Positions 7,844 to 14,655 of a stretch of DNA of 19,089 nucleotides are shown in pieces. The stretch's first letter is position 1. Each line of letters starts with the position of its first letter. The position numbers were made by a program, and so were the translations under genes. A model generated the notes under the pieces. It saw nothing but the letters and a program-made list of their open reading frames with translations. It was not told the DNA's origin and searched no databases. Origin of the DNA: Inquilinus sp039594555 (GTDB lineage Bacteria > Pseudomonadota > Alphaproteobacteria > DSM-16000 > Inquilinaceae); contig NZ_JBCNNF010000095.1 of NCBI RefSeq assembly GCF_039594555.1, forward strand, positions 1 through 19,089, read 5' to 3'.

Positions 7844-9010
7844 TCAGACCCGCACCGCCCGGGCCGCGGCCGCCGTCGCGACCAGCAGCGCCGCGACGAT
7901 GCCGAGCGCGACCGGCAGGCCGAGATGGTCGGCGACGAAGCCGATCGCCGCCGGGCCGGCCAGGATGCCGCAATAGCCCAGCGTCGCGATGGTCGAGATC
8001 GCGAGGCCCGGCGGCATGCCCGGCACCCGGCCGGCGGCGCTGAACAGCACCGGCACGACATTGGCGGCGCCGATCCCGACCAGGGCGAAGCCGGCCAGTG
8101 CGGCCGGCGGCCAGGGCACCAGCACCGCCAGCAGGAAGCCGGCCGCCGCCACGGCGGAGCCGAGCCGCACCACCGTCTCGCCGCCGAAGCGGCTGGTGAT
8201 GCCGTCGCCGGCCAGCCGCATCACCGCCATCGCCACCGCGAACATGGCGTAGCCGAGCCCGGCCACCGCCGGGTCCTGGCCGCGGCTGTCGTGCAGGAAC
8301 ACGGCGCTCCAGTCCAGCACCGCGCCTTCGGCCTGGAACAGCACGAAGGTCAGGAGGCCGAGCACCAGCACGATGCCGCGCGGCAGGGTGAAGCGCATCC
8401 CGGCCTGGGCGGCCTTGCGCTCCGGCGGCAGCATCGACCCGGCCTGGGTCGCCAGCAGCACCAGCATGACGCCGCTGATCGCCACCGCCACCAGCAGCGG
8501 CGACAGGCCGAGGCCCAGCAGCAGGCTGGCGCCGCCGGCGCCGATCAGCCCGCCGACGCTGAACATGCCGTGGAAGGAGGACATCACCGGCCGGGTGCCG
8601 CGCGCCTCCACCGCCGTGGCCTGGACGTTCATCGCCACGTCCATCGACCCGGTGGCGGCGCCGAACAGGAACAAGGCGAGGCCGAGCAGCGGCGCGTCCG
8701 GCGCCAGGATGACCAGCGGCAGCGACAGGCAGATCACCAGCCCGCCCAGCGCGGTGACCACCCGGCTGCTGAAGCGCGAGGCCAGGAACCCGGCCAGCGG
8801 CATCGCCACCATGGCCCCGGCGCCGAGGCCGAGCAAAGTGAGGCCGAGCACGCCGTCATCGATGCCCAGCCGGGCCTTGGCCAGCGGCACCTGCGGCGCC
8901 CAGCTGGCGGTGACGGTGCCGCAGATCAGGAACATCGCCCGGGTGGCGAAGCGCGCGGCGCGGAGATCGGCGGTGTCGGACGGATCGTCCGTGCGGGCGA
9001 GGCTGGTCAT
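7844..9010 (-). CDS. MFS transporter, YbjJ-like
   Basis: The 388-residue protein is almost entirely hydrophobic, with about twelve membrane segments separated by a short charged centre (LPPERKAAQAG). The features FLFGAATGSMDVAMNVQA and SSFHGMFSVGGLIGAG match what I know of the YbjJ branch of the major facilitator superfamily, whose substrates are mostly unknown. It starts 8 bases after the stop of the DeoR-family regulator on the same strand, so the two form an operon and the regulator probably controls the transporter. DeoR proteins usually respond to phosphorylated sugars, which makes a sugar or sugar-related substrate a reasonable guess only. Confidence 0.85.
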   Translation of the reverse strand: MTSLARTDDPSDTADLRAARFATRAMFLICGTVTASWAPQVPLAKARLGIDDGVLGLTLLGLGAGAMVAMPLAGFLASRFSSRVVTALGGLVICLSLPLVILAPDAPLLGLALFLFGAATGSMDVAMNVQATAVEARGTRPVMSSFHGMFSVGGLIGAGGASLLLGLGLSPLLVAVAISGVMLVLLATQAGSMLPPERKAAQAGMRFTLPRGIVLVLGLLTFVLFQAEGAVLDWSAVFLHDSRGQDPAVAGLGYAMFAVAMAVMRLAGDGITSRFGGETVVRLGSAVAAAGFLLAVLVPWPPAALAGFALVGIGAANVVPVLFSAAGRVPGMPPGLAISTIATLGYCGILAGPAAIGFVADHLGLPVALGIVAALLVATAAAARAVRV

Positions 9011-9018
9011 CGGAAGTC

Positions 9019-9792
9019 CTAGGCGAGAATCAGGGTCAGGCCGGTCTGGCGGCAGGCGGCCAGGAGGCCGGGGTCGGCGGAGCGCTCGGTGATCAGCGCA
9101 TCGAGCCGGCCGACCGGCAGGATCGGGAACGGGGCGGCGGTGCCCAGCTTGTCGGCGGTGACCACGGCGGCGACACGGCCGGCGCAGGCGGCCATGCGCC
9201 GCTTCACCAGCGCCTCCTCATGGTCCATGCCGCCGAGCCCGGCCTCGACATCGAGGCTGCAGACCCCGAGCAGGCAGAAATCGGCGCGCAACCCGTCGAG
9301 CGCCGCCAGCACCGAGGTGCCGACGGTCGCCTGGTCGGCCTTGTCCAGCCGGCCGCCCAGCAGCACCACCTCGGCCGACGGATGCCGGGTCAGCGCCAGC
9401 GCCGCCGGCAGGTTCGGGGTGACGATGGTGGCGCGCAGGTCGGGTGGCAGCGCCTCCGCCACCGCCAGCATGGTGGTGCCGCCGTCCAGCAGCACCACCT
9501 CGCCCGGCCGGATCAGCTCCGCCGCCATCCGGCCCAGCGCGGCCTTGGCCTCCGTCCGCTCGGTCGCCCGGGTGGCGAAGGTGCCGGTGGCCGGGGTCAG
9601 CGGCAACGGCAGCGCCCCGCCATGGACCCGGCGCACGACCCCGGCGCGGGCCAGGTCGTTGAGGTCGCGGCGGATCGTGTCCTCGGACACGCCGAGGGTC
9701 GCGCTGGCCGCGGTGGCCAGGATCTTGCCGTCGAGGGCGAGAAGGTCGAGGAGGCGCTTGCGCCGTTCCTCGGGCAACAGGATGTCGGTCAT
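9019..9792 (-). CDS. DeoR-family transcriptional regulator
   Basis: The 257-residue protein begins with the typical LLPEERRKRLLDLL helix and a winged helix-turn-helix (ATLGVSEDTIRRDLNDLARA, then GVVRRVHGGA). It continues with the DeoR effector domain (EVVLLDGGTTMLAVAEALP, VTPNLPAALAL, VVLLGGRLD, GVCSLDVEAGLGG and a late VTADKLG). The start at 9792 is chosen over an in-frame upstream ATG at 9885 because family homology begins here and the upstream residues fall in the palindromic repeat and operator region. DeoR regulators are mostly repressors released by a phosphorylated sugar. The gene precedes the MFS transporter with an 8-base gap and is itself preceded by a promoter-like sequence covered by 10-bp repeats, which suggests autoregulation. 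Confidence 0.92.
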   Translation of the reverse strand: MTDILLPEERRKRLLDLLALDGKILATAASATLGVSEDTIRRDLNDLARAGVVRRVHGGALPLPLTPATGTFATRATERTEAKAALGRMAAELIRPGEVVLLDGGTTMLAVAEALPPDLRATIVTPNLPAALALTRHPSAEVVLLGGRLDKADQATVGTSVLAALDGLRADFCLLGVCSLDVEAGLGGMDHEEALVKRRMAACAGRVAAVVTADKLGTAAPFPILPVGRLDALITERSADPGLLAACRQTGLTLILA

Positions 9793-9804
9793 ATGGGCTC
9801 TGCC

Positions 9805-9844
9805 TGATTTTGCGTGATCATGCAAGAACATGCACAAACATGCA
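9805..9844 (-). promoter_or_regulatory. Phased 10-bp direct repeats, candidate DeoR operator
   Basis: Read on the minus strand, three successive 10-bp units TGCATGTTTG, TGCATGTTCT and TGCATGATCA (9844 down to 9815) are followed by a weaker CGCAAAATCA (9814-9805). They end about a dozen bases before the regulator's ATG at 9792. Direct repeats one helical turn apart are a known operator type for DeoR-family proteins (for example LacR and IolR). That the neighbouring regulator binds them is an inference. Confidence 0.62.
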
Positions 9845-9845
9845 A
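9817..9845 (-). promoter_or_regulatory. Candidate promoter of the deoR-MFS operon
   Basis: On the minus strand TTGCAT (9845-9840) and CATGAT (9822-9817) lie 17 bases apart and resemble -35 and -10 boxes with 3/6 and 4/6 matches. The repeat units of the candidate operator lie across both boxes, so binding there would block polymerase. The match alone is weak. Confidence 0.35.
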
Positions 9846-9879
9846 CAGCCGGCATGAGAGAACTCGAGACTCCCTTTTC

Positions 9880-9969
9880 TGTCATTGTCGGGCTTGACCC
9901 GGCAATCCAGGGGCCACCGAGAGCGGCTCCGAAAGCCCCTGGATCCTCGGGTCAAGCCCGAGGATGACA
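9880..9969. repeat. Two-hairpin palindromic repeat, copy 1
   Basis: A left arm (9880-9914) and a right arm (9935-9969) of 35 bases are inverted copies with five differences and a 20-base centre. Each arm is also a hairpin by itself: left TTGTCGGG/CCCGGCAA (one G-T pair), right ATCCTCGGG/CCCGAGGAT (perfect), each with a 5-base loop. A second copy is at 17180-17269. It resembles the dispersed REP/BIME-like elements common in alphaproteobacterial intergenic DNA. It lies between the divergent deoR and terC genes. Confidence 0.9.
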
Positions 9970-10131
9970 ATGAGGAGAGGCGAATAGACGCTTGGGCATG
10001 GGTCCCTCGCCGCGACCGCGTCCACCCTTCCCTTCCTGGGACAACAGGCGAAATCGGACATGAACTCCTGGTAATCTGGGCCGCTGCCCCCAATATCCCG
10101 GCGGCTTCAGCCATACGGAGACCGACGAGCC
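9970..10131. other. Intergenic region upstream of terC, no assigned element
   Basis: This stretch between the palindromic repeat and the terC start must hold the terC promoter and leader. I find no convincing promoter and no motif of the manganese-sensing yybP-ykoY riboswitch that precedes some TerC-family genes. A GGAG at 10117-10120 is the likely ribosome site for terC. Confidence 0.4.
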
Positions 10132-10875
10132 GTGCTCGACTTCCTCGCCGATCCCCAGATCTGGGCCAGCTTCCTGACGCTGGCCGTGCTCGAGATCATC
10201 CTCGGCATCGACAACATCATCTTCATCGCCATCGCCACCGAGAAGCTGCCGGAGGCCCAGCGCGCCAATGCCCGGCGCGTCGGCCTGATCCTGGCGCTGC
10301 TGCTGCGCCTGGTGTTCCTGGCGATGATCTCCTGGATCATCGGCCTGACGACGCCGGTGTTCACGGCCTTCGGCCAGGAGGTATCCTGGCGCGACCTGAT
10401 CCTGCTCGCGGGCGGCCTGTTCCTGCTCTACAAGGCCACGATCGAGGTGCATGCCGCGATCGAGGAGAAGGAGGAGGGCCACGCCATCAAGGCGGCCAGC
10501 TTCGCCGCGATCATCGGCCAGATCATCATCCTCGACCTGGTGTTCTCGCTGGACAGCGTGATCACCGCGGTCGGCATGACCGACAACCTGCCGGTGATGT
10601 ACGCCGCCGTGATCGTCGCGGTCGGCACGATGCTGGCGGCCTCCGGCCCGATCAGCCGCTTCGTGCACCGCCACCCGACGGTGAAGATGCTGGCCCTGTC
10701 CTTCCTGCTGCTGGTCGGCGTGGCCCTGATCGCCGACGGGCTGCAGTTCCACATCCCGCGCGGCTACCTGTACTTCGCCATCGCCTTCTCGCTGGGCGTC
10801 GAGGTGCTGAACCTGCTGGCCAAGCGCAGCCACGCCAAACGCGTGGAGGCGGCGGCGCAGAAGAAGCAGGTCTGA
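10132..10875 (+). CDS. TerC-family integral membrane protein
   Basis: The 247-residue protein has about seven membrane segments and the TerC hallmarks: an early LEIILGIDNIIFI with acidic residues inside the membrane and the related LDLVFSLDSVITAVGM in the second half. The family includes Alx/MeeF-type manganese exporters and tellurium-resistance TerC, so a metal-ion export role is a family-level guess. It is the compact form without the CBS or CorC-type C-terminal domains of YoaE/YfbR-like relatives; the tail is short and basic (KRSHAKRVEAAAQKK). The start is GTG 10132, with GGAG 11 bases before. A GC-rich hairpin follows the stop. Confidence 0.9.
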   Translation: MLDFLADPQIWASFLTLAVLEIILGIDNIIFIAIATEKLPEAQRANARRVGLILALLLRLVFLAMISWIIGLTTPVFTAFGQEVSWRDLILLAGGLFLLYKATIEVHAAIEEKEEGHAIKAASFAAIIGQIIILDLVFSLDSVITAVGMTDNLPVMYAAVIVAVGTMLAASGPISRFVHRHPTVKMLALSFLLLVGVALIADGLQFHIPRGYLYFAIAFSLGVEVLNLLAKRSHAKRVEAAAQKKQV

Positions 10876-10878
10876 TCC

Positions 10879-10920
10879 GGCCCCTCCCCGCCGCCGTCCG
10901 ATCCGGCGGCGGGGAGGGCC
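10879..10920 (+). terminator. GC-rich hairpin after terC
   Basis: Arms at 10879-10895 and 10905-10920 pair over 16 bases with one bulged C and a 9-base loop, starting three bases after the terC stop. No T-run follows (AATCAAAC), so it is either a weak or factor-assisted terminator or an mRNA-end stabilising hairpin that separates terC from ahcY. Confidence 0.6.
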
Positions 10921-10930
10921 AATCAAACAT

Positions 10931-10946
10931 ATAAAGATGTCTTTAT
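10931..10946. promoter_or_regulatory. Palindrome upstream of ahcY, candidate SahR-type operator
   Basis: ATAAAGA and TCTTTAT are perfect 7-base inverted arms around a TG centre, in an AT-rich patch 66 bases before the ahcY ATG. From memory, the ArsR-family regulator SahR, which senses S-adenosylhomocysteine, recognises an AT-rich palindrome of this form ahead of ahcY and methionine genes in alphaproteobacteria. A weak promoter-like pair, TTGTGG (10949-10954) and TACACC (10972-10977), follows. No sahR gene is in the window. Confidence 0.6.
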
Positions 10947-11012
10947 GCTTGTGGCGGACCGGCCCGGCTGCTACACCCTGCGGCAATTCCGACTTTGCTG
11001 CAGGAGCACCCG

Positions 11013-12317
11013 ATGCCCGACGCCGCCACCTTCACCGACTACAAGGTCAAGGATCTCAGCCTCGCCGGCTGGGGCCGCAAGGAAATCGCCATCGCCGAGA
11101 CCGAGATGCCCGGCCTGATGGCGCTGCGGCAGGAGTTCGGCGCGTCGCAGCCGCTGAAGGGCGCCCGCATCGTCGGCTGCCTGCACATGACCATCCAGAC
11201 CGCGGTGCTGATCGAGACACTGACGGCGCTGGGCGCCACCGTGCGCTGGTCGTCCTGCAACATCTTCTCGACCCAGGACCAGGCCGCCGCGGCGATCGCC
11301 GCCGCCGGCATCCCGGTCTTCGCCTGGAAGGGCGAGACCGAGGAGGAGTTCTGGTGGTGCATCGAGCAGACGCTGCGCGGCCCAGGCGGCTGGACCCCGA
11401 ACATGATCCTGGACGATGGCGGCGACGTCACCCAGATCATGCACGACAAGTATCCGGAGATGCTGGCCGAGGTCCGCGGCCTGTCCGAGGAGACGACCAC
11501 GGGCGTGCACCGCCTGTATGAGATGATGAAGAAGGGCACCCTCAAGGTCCCTGCCATCAACGTCAACGACAGCGTCACCAAGTCGAAGTTCGACAACCTG
11601 TATGGCTGCCGCGAGAGCCTGGTCGACGGCATCAAGCGCGCCACTGACGTGATGATGGCCGGCAAGGTCGCCGTCGTCGCCGGCTACGGCGATGTCGGCA
11701 AGGGCTCGGCCGCCTCGCTGCGCAGCCAGGGCGCCCGCGTCCTGGTCACCGAGATCGACCCGATCAACGCCCTGCAGGCGGCGATGGAAGGCTACCAGGT
11801 CGTGACCATGGACGAGGCGGCGCCGATCGGCGACATCTTCGTCACCGCGACCGGCAATGTCGACGTCATCACCCTCGACCACATGCGGGCGATGAAGGAC
11901 CGGGCGATCGTCAGCAACATCGGCCACTTCGACAGCGAGATCCAGATCGACGCCCTCCGCAACTACAAGTGGGAGGAGGTCAAGCCGCAGGTCGACGAGG
12001 TGGTGTTCCCCGACGGCAAGCGCCTGATCGTCCTGGCCCAGGGCCGGCTGGTCAATCTGGGCTGCGGCACCGGCCACCCTAGCTTCGTGATGTCGGCCAG
12101 CTTCACCAATCAGGTGCTGGCGCAGATCGAGCTGTGGCAGAACCACGCCAATTACGAGCGCAAGGTCTACGTCCTGCCGAAGCACCTCGACGAGAAGGTC
12201 GCGGCGCTGCACCTGGAGAAGATCGGCGCCAAGCTGACCCAGCTGACCCCGAAGCAGGCCGACTATATCGGCGTGCCGGCGCAGGGCCCGTTCAAGCCGG
12301 ACCACTACCGCTACTGA
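11013..12317 (+). CDS. ahcY: Adenosylhomocysteinase (S-adenosyl-L-homocysteine hydrolase)
   Basis: The 434-residue protein reversibly splits S-adenosylhomocysteine into adenosine and homocysteine, removing the inhibitor of methyl transfer reactions. The sequence shows the substrate-domain blocks TIQTAVLIETL, WSSCNIFSTQDQAAAA and MILDDGGD, the segment VNDSVTKSKFDNLYGCRESL, the NAD-binding GYGDVGKG (residues 224-231), and the C-terminal KPDHYRY whose Lys and Tyr reach the NAD of the partner subunit. No insertion of about 40 residues interrupts the region between DDGGD and SEETTTGVHRL, so this is the short form, close in length to the animal enzyme (432). ATG 11013 has AGGAG 6 bases upstream. 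The gene is flanked by an operator-like palindrome and an intrinsic terminator, so it is probably transcribed alone. Confidence 0.97.
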   Translation: MPDAATFTDYKVKDLSLAGWGRKEIAIAETEMPGLMALRQEFGASQPLKGARIVGCLHMTIQTAVLIETLTALGATVRWSSCNIFSTQDQAAAAIAAAGIPVFAWKGETEEEFWWCIEQTLRGPGGWTPNMILDDGGDVTQIMHDKYPEMLAEVRGLSEETTTGVHRLYEMMKKGTLKVPAINVNDSVTKSKFDNLYGCRESLVDGIKRATDVMMAGKVAVVAGYGDVGKGSAASLRSQGARVLVTEIDPINALQAAMEGYQVVTMDEAAPIGDIFVTATGNVDVITLDHMRAMKDRAIVSNIGHFDSEIQIDALRNYKWEEVKPQVDEVVFPDGKRLIVLAQGRLVNLGCGTGHPSFVMSASFTNQVLAQIELWQNHANYERKVYVLPKHLDEKVAALHLEKIGAKLTQLTPKQADYIGVPAQGPFKPDHYRY

Positions 12318-12346
12318 TCGACCCCGCGGGGGTTCCGATCGAGACC

Positions 12347-12374
12347 AGCCCCCGCCCTCCGGCGGGGGCTTTTT
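12347..12374 (+). terminator. Intrinsic terminator of ahcY
   Basis: A perfect 10-bp stem, AGCCCCCGCC (12347-12356) with GGCGGGGGCT (12361-12370), has a 4-base loop and is followed directly by TTTT. It begins 29 bases after the ahcY stop. Confidence 0.93.
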
Positions 12375-12528
12375 CATGACTGCCGCAAAGATGATGGCGT
12401 TCCGGCGGGGCAATCGCGAAGAAAACCCCAGATTCAGCACCTTCGTGCCCAATCGATGCCGTTAATATAAGCCAGATTTCACGCCTCCCGAGCAATTTGA
12501 TACTTAATTCCTGTCCCAGGAGAATTCG

Positions 12529-13605
12529 ATGACTACATTCACAGGCACCAATGGCGACGACTCGCTGCCGCTGCTGGGCGGCGACAACAGCGGCAACGAT
12601 GTGTTCAACGGCCTGGACGGCAACGACAATCTCAACTGCGGCATCGGCGACGACCTGGCCTTCGGCGGGGCCGGCGCCGATTTCATCGATGGCGGCGGCG
12701 GCGACGACGTGATCGACGGCGGCACCGGCAACGATGCCATGCAGGGGAATTTCGGCGACGACACCTACTTCGTCGATTCGGCCGGCGACACCGTCACCGA
12801 GTTCTCGGCCTCGGACGGCACCGATACGATCTATTCGAGCGTCTCCTACACCCTGCCGCAATTCGTCGAGCGGCTGATCCTGACCGGCAGCGCCGCCATC
12901 AACGCGACCGGCGGCGACGCGGCCGACACCCTGGTCGGCAACGCCGGCGCCAATACGCTGACCGGCAATGGCGGGGCGGATTTCCTGTCCGGCGGCGACG
13001 GCAACGACGTGCTGCGCGGAGGGGCCGGCCCGGACGTGCTCGACGGAGGCAACGGCAGCGACACGGCCAGCTACTTCAGCGGCTCGACCGGGGTTGCGGT
13101 CAGCCTGGCCACCGGCAAGGCCACCGGCGGCGAAGCTCAGGGTGACACCCTGCTCGCCATCGAGAATCTCTCCGGCAGCCAGGGCAATGACAGCCTGACC
13201 GGAAACGGCGCCGCCAACACGCTGCAGGGCTGGAACGGCAACGACACGCTTTCAGGCGGCCTGGGCACCGACACCCTCACCGGCGGCGGCGGTGCGGACC
13301 GCTTCGTCTACGGCGCGATCGCCGACAGCGCGGTCGGGGCCAATGCCGACCGGATCACCGATTTCAGCCACGCCCAGAGGGACCGCATCGACCTCTCGGC
13401 GATCGACGCCAACACGGGCCTCGCCGGCAACCAGGCCTTCACCTTCATCGTCGGCGCCTTCACCCATGTCGCCGGCCAGCTGCATGCCGTGGCCTCGGGC
13501 ACCGACACGCTCGTAGAGGGCGACGTCAACGGCGACGGGGCGGCGGACTTCCAGATCAAGCTGTCCGGCCTGCCGACCATGGTGGCGGCGGACTTCATCC
13601 TCTGA
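12529..13605 (+). CDS. RTX calcium-binding repeat protein, probable type I secretion substrate
   Basis: The 358-residue protein is rich in Gly, Asp and Asn and carries many GGxGxDxUx nonapeptide units, for example GAGADFIDG, GGGDDVIDG and GTGNDAMQG (about 47-73), GGADFLSGGDGNDVLRG (148-164) and GLGTDTLTG (244-252). A YFVDSAGDTVTE...SSVSYTLPQFVERLILTGSA module sits at about 80-122. The C-terminal part (about 270-358; ITDFSHAQRDRIDLSAIDAN, EGDVNGDGAADFQIKL) matches the serralysin-type C-terminal domain and likely holds the uncleaved secretion signal. There is no N-terminal signal peptide and no enzyme domain, and no type I transporter gene is in the window. ATG 12529 has AGGAG 6 bases upstream and an AT-rich leader. 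A single cysteine (Cys37) is unusual for this class. Confidence 0.9.
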   Translation: MTTFTGTNGDDSLPLLGGDNSGNDVFNGLDGNDNLNCGIGDDLAFGGAGADFIDGGGGDDVIDGGTGNDAMQGNFGDDTYFVDSAGDTVTEFSASDGTDTIYSSVSYTLPQFVERLILTGSAAINATGGDAADTLVGNAGANTLTGNGGADFLSGGDGNDVLRGGAGPDVLDGGNGSDTASYFSGSTGVAVSLATGKATGGEAQGDTLLAIENLSGSQGNDSLTGNGAANTLQGWNGNDTLSGGLGTDTLTGGGGADRFVYGAIADSAVGANADRITDFSHAQRDRIDLSAIDANTGLAGNQAFTFIVGAFTHVAGQLHAVASGTDTLVEGDVNGDGAADFQIKLSGLPTMVAADFIL

Positions 13606-13614
13606 CCCGGCGGA

Positions 13615-14577
13615 CTATTCGGTCGGGATGCCGTCGAAATCGCTCTCGACCGAAAGATCCTTCTGGTCGGCGCAGGTGAAGCGGGCCGAGCCGGCGAGCG
13701 GATCCAGACCCGTCAGGGTCAGCGTGCCGCTCGCCGCCTGGTCGCAGCCATCGAGCGAATCGTCCCCGGCCTCGAGGCTGAAGGACACGCCGTAATCGGT
13801 CGCAGACTTGTCGGCCGCAACCGCCTGGGAGAACGGCTTCAGGTCGTGCGCGCCGAGGGCGGCGTCCTTCGGCAGCGCCACCACCACGGCGCCGACCGGC
13901 ATCATCTGCTTGATGCCGTGGACGTCGCGCTCCTGCTCCAGATACAGCATCAGCAGCCGGCCGCCGGCGGCCTGGCGCTTGGCCGAACCGCTGCCGGTGA
14001 TGGTGGCGTTGACCGGCGCCCCGACCTTGGTGCTGACCCGGCCCGGGCGGGCCGAGGCCGCCGCCGGCTCCGACGGAACCACCTGGGTCGGGTCCACCGG
14101 CACGGCGTCGAAGCTCAGCGACAGCGTCGCCTCCGACGAATCGCGGCAGGAGAAGTTGAGCGTGCCGGCAAAGGGCGAGACGCCGGTCAGCTCCACCGTG
14201 CCCTGCGGCACCAGCCGGCAGTCGCGCACTCGCGATCCGTCGGCGCCGATGGCGAGGTATAGCGCGCCGGACGCCTTGCCGGCCTGGTCGTGCCGGGCCG
14301 AATCATAGCTGCCGACCTGCAGCGTGCCTGGCGCGACATCGGCCGGCAGCAGCAGCTGGATCTGGCGGGCGCGGATCACGCCCTCGCCGGTCGCGGTCAT
14401 ACCGACCACGAAGCGGCCGCGGTCATCCTTCACCGCCAGGGCGAAGCCCTCGATCTGCTCGGTCTCGCCGCCGGGGCCCGCGACCGTGCCGCGAAAGGTG
14501 CCGAGGGTCTGGTCGGCCGCCGCTGCGGGCAGGGCCGGCAGCAGCAGAAGGAGGGCGAAGGCGAGGCGGCGCAGCAT
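13615..14577 (-). CDS. Secreted protein of unknown function with a duplicated cysteine-pair domain
   Basis: I do not recognise the family. The start at 14577 is chosen over an in-frame ATG at 14640 because it gives a clear signal peptide (MLRRLAFALLLLLPALPAAA) behind GGGATGAG. The mature 300 residues contain two related halves. GTVELTGVSPFAGTLNFSC (126-144) matches GTLTLTGLDPLAGSARFTC (284-302), and SFDAVPVD (155-162) matches the C-terminal DFDGIPTE. Each half has two cysteines exactly 24 residues apart (120/144 and 278/302), probably forming one periplasmic disulfide per half. The halves are joined by a Pro/Ala-rich linker (about 163-190). The gene ends 9 bases from the convergent RTX gene and follows the aminotransferase by 78 bases. 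No catalytic motif is visible. Confidence 0.82.
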   Translation of the reverse strand: MLRRLAFALLLLLPALPAAAADQTLGTFRGTVAGPGGETEQIEGFALAVKDDRGRFVVGMTATGEGVIRARQIQLLLPADVAPGTLQVGSYDSARHDQAGKASGALYLAIGADGSRVRDCRLVPQGTVELTGVSPFAGTLNFSCRDSSEATLSLSFDAVPVDPTQVVPSEPAAASARPGRVSTKVGAPVNATITGSGSAKRQAAGGRLLMLYLEQERDVHGIKQMMPVGAVVVALPKDAALGAHDLKPFSQAVAADKSATDYGVSFSLEAGDDSLDGCDQAASGTLTLTGLDPLAGSARFTCADQKDLSVESDFDGIPTE

Positions 14578-14655
14578 GGTCTCATCCCGATGATCCGGCC
14601 GCACCCTACACGCTGCGGCGCCGCCGCGCCTCCCCGCCATCGCGTCGCAGCAGGG

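Noticed and set aside
7766..9022. Plus-strand frame of 418 codons opposite the MFS gene
   Set aside because: Composition is Gln/His/Arg-rich shadow coding; the minus strand encodes a clear twelve-segment membrane protein.
9970..10131. Possible manganese (yybP-ykoY) riboswitch before terC
   Set aside because: TerC-family genes often carry it, but I could not find its conserved core segments or pairing in this stretch.
9885..10934. Plus-strand open frame over the repeat and terC, beginning with MSGLTRQSRG and containing DPRVKPEDDNE
   Set aside because: The start lies in the palindromic repeat, and this peptide pattern is what such repeats give when translated. The rest overlaps terC in another frame.
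10947..11012. Possible SAH riboswitch before ahcY
   Set aside because: The leader is short and lacks the conserved core I know for that RNA; the palindromic DNA site explains regulation more simply.
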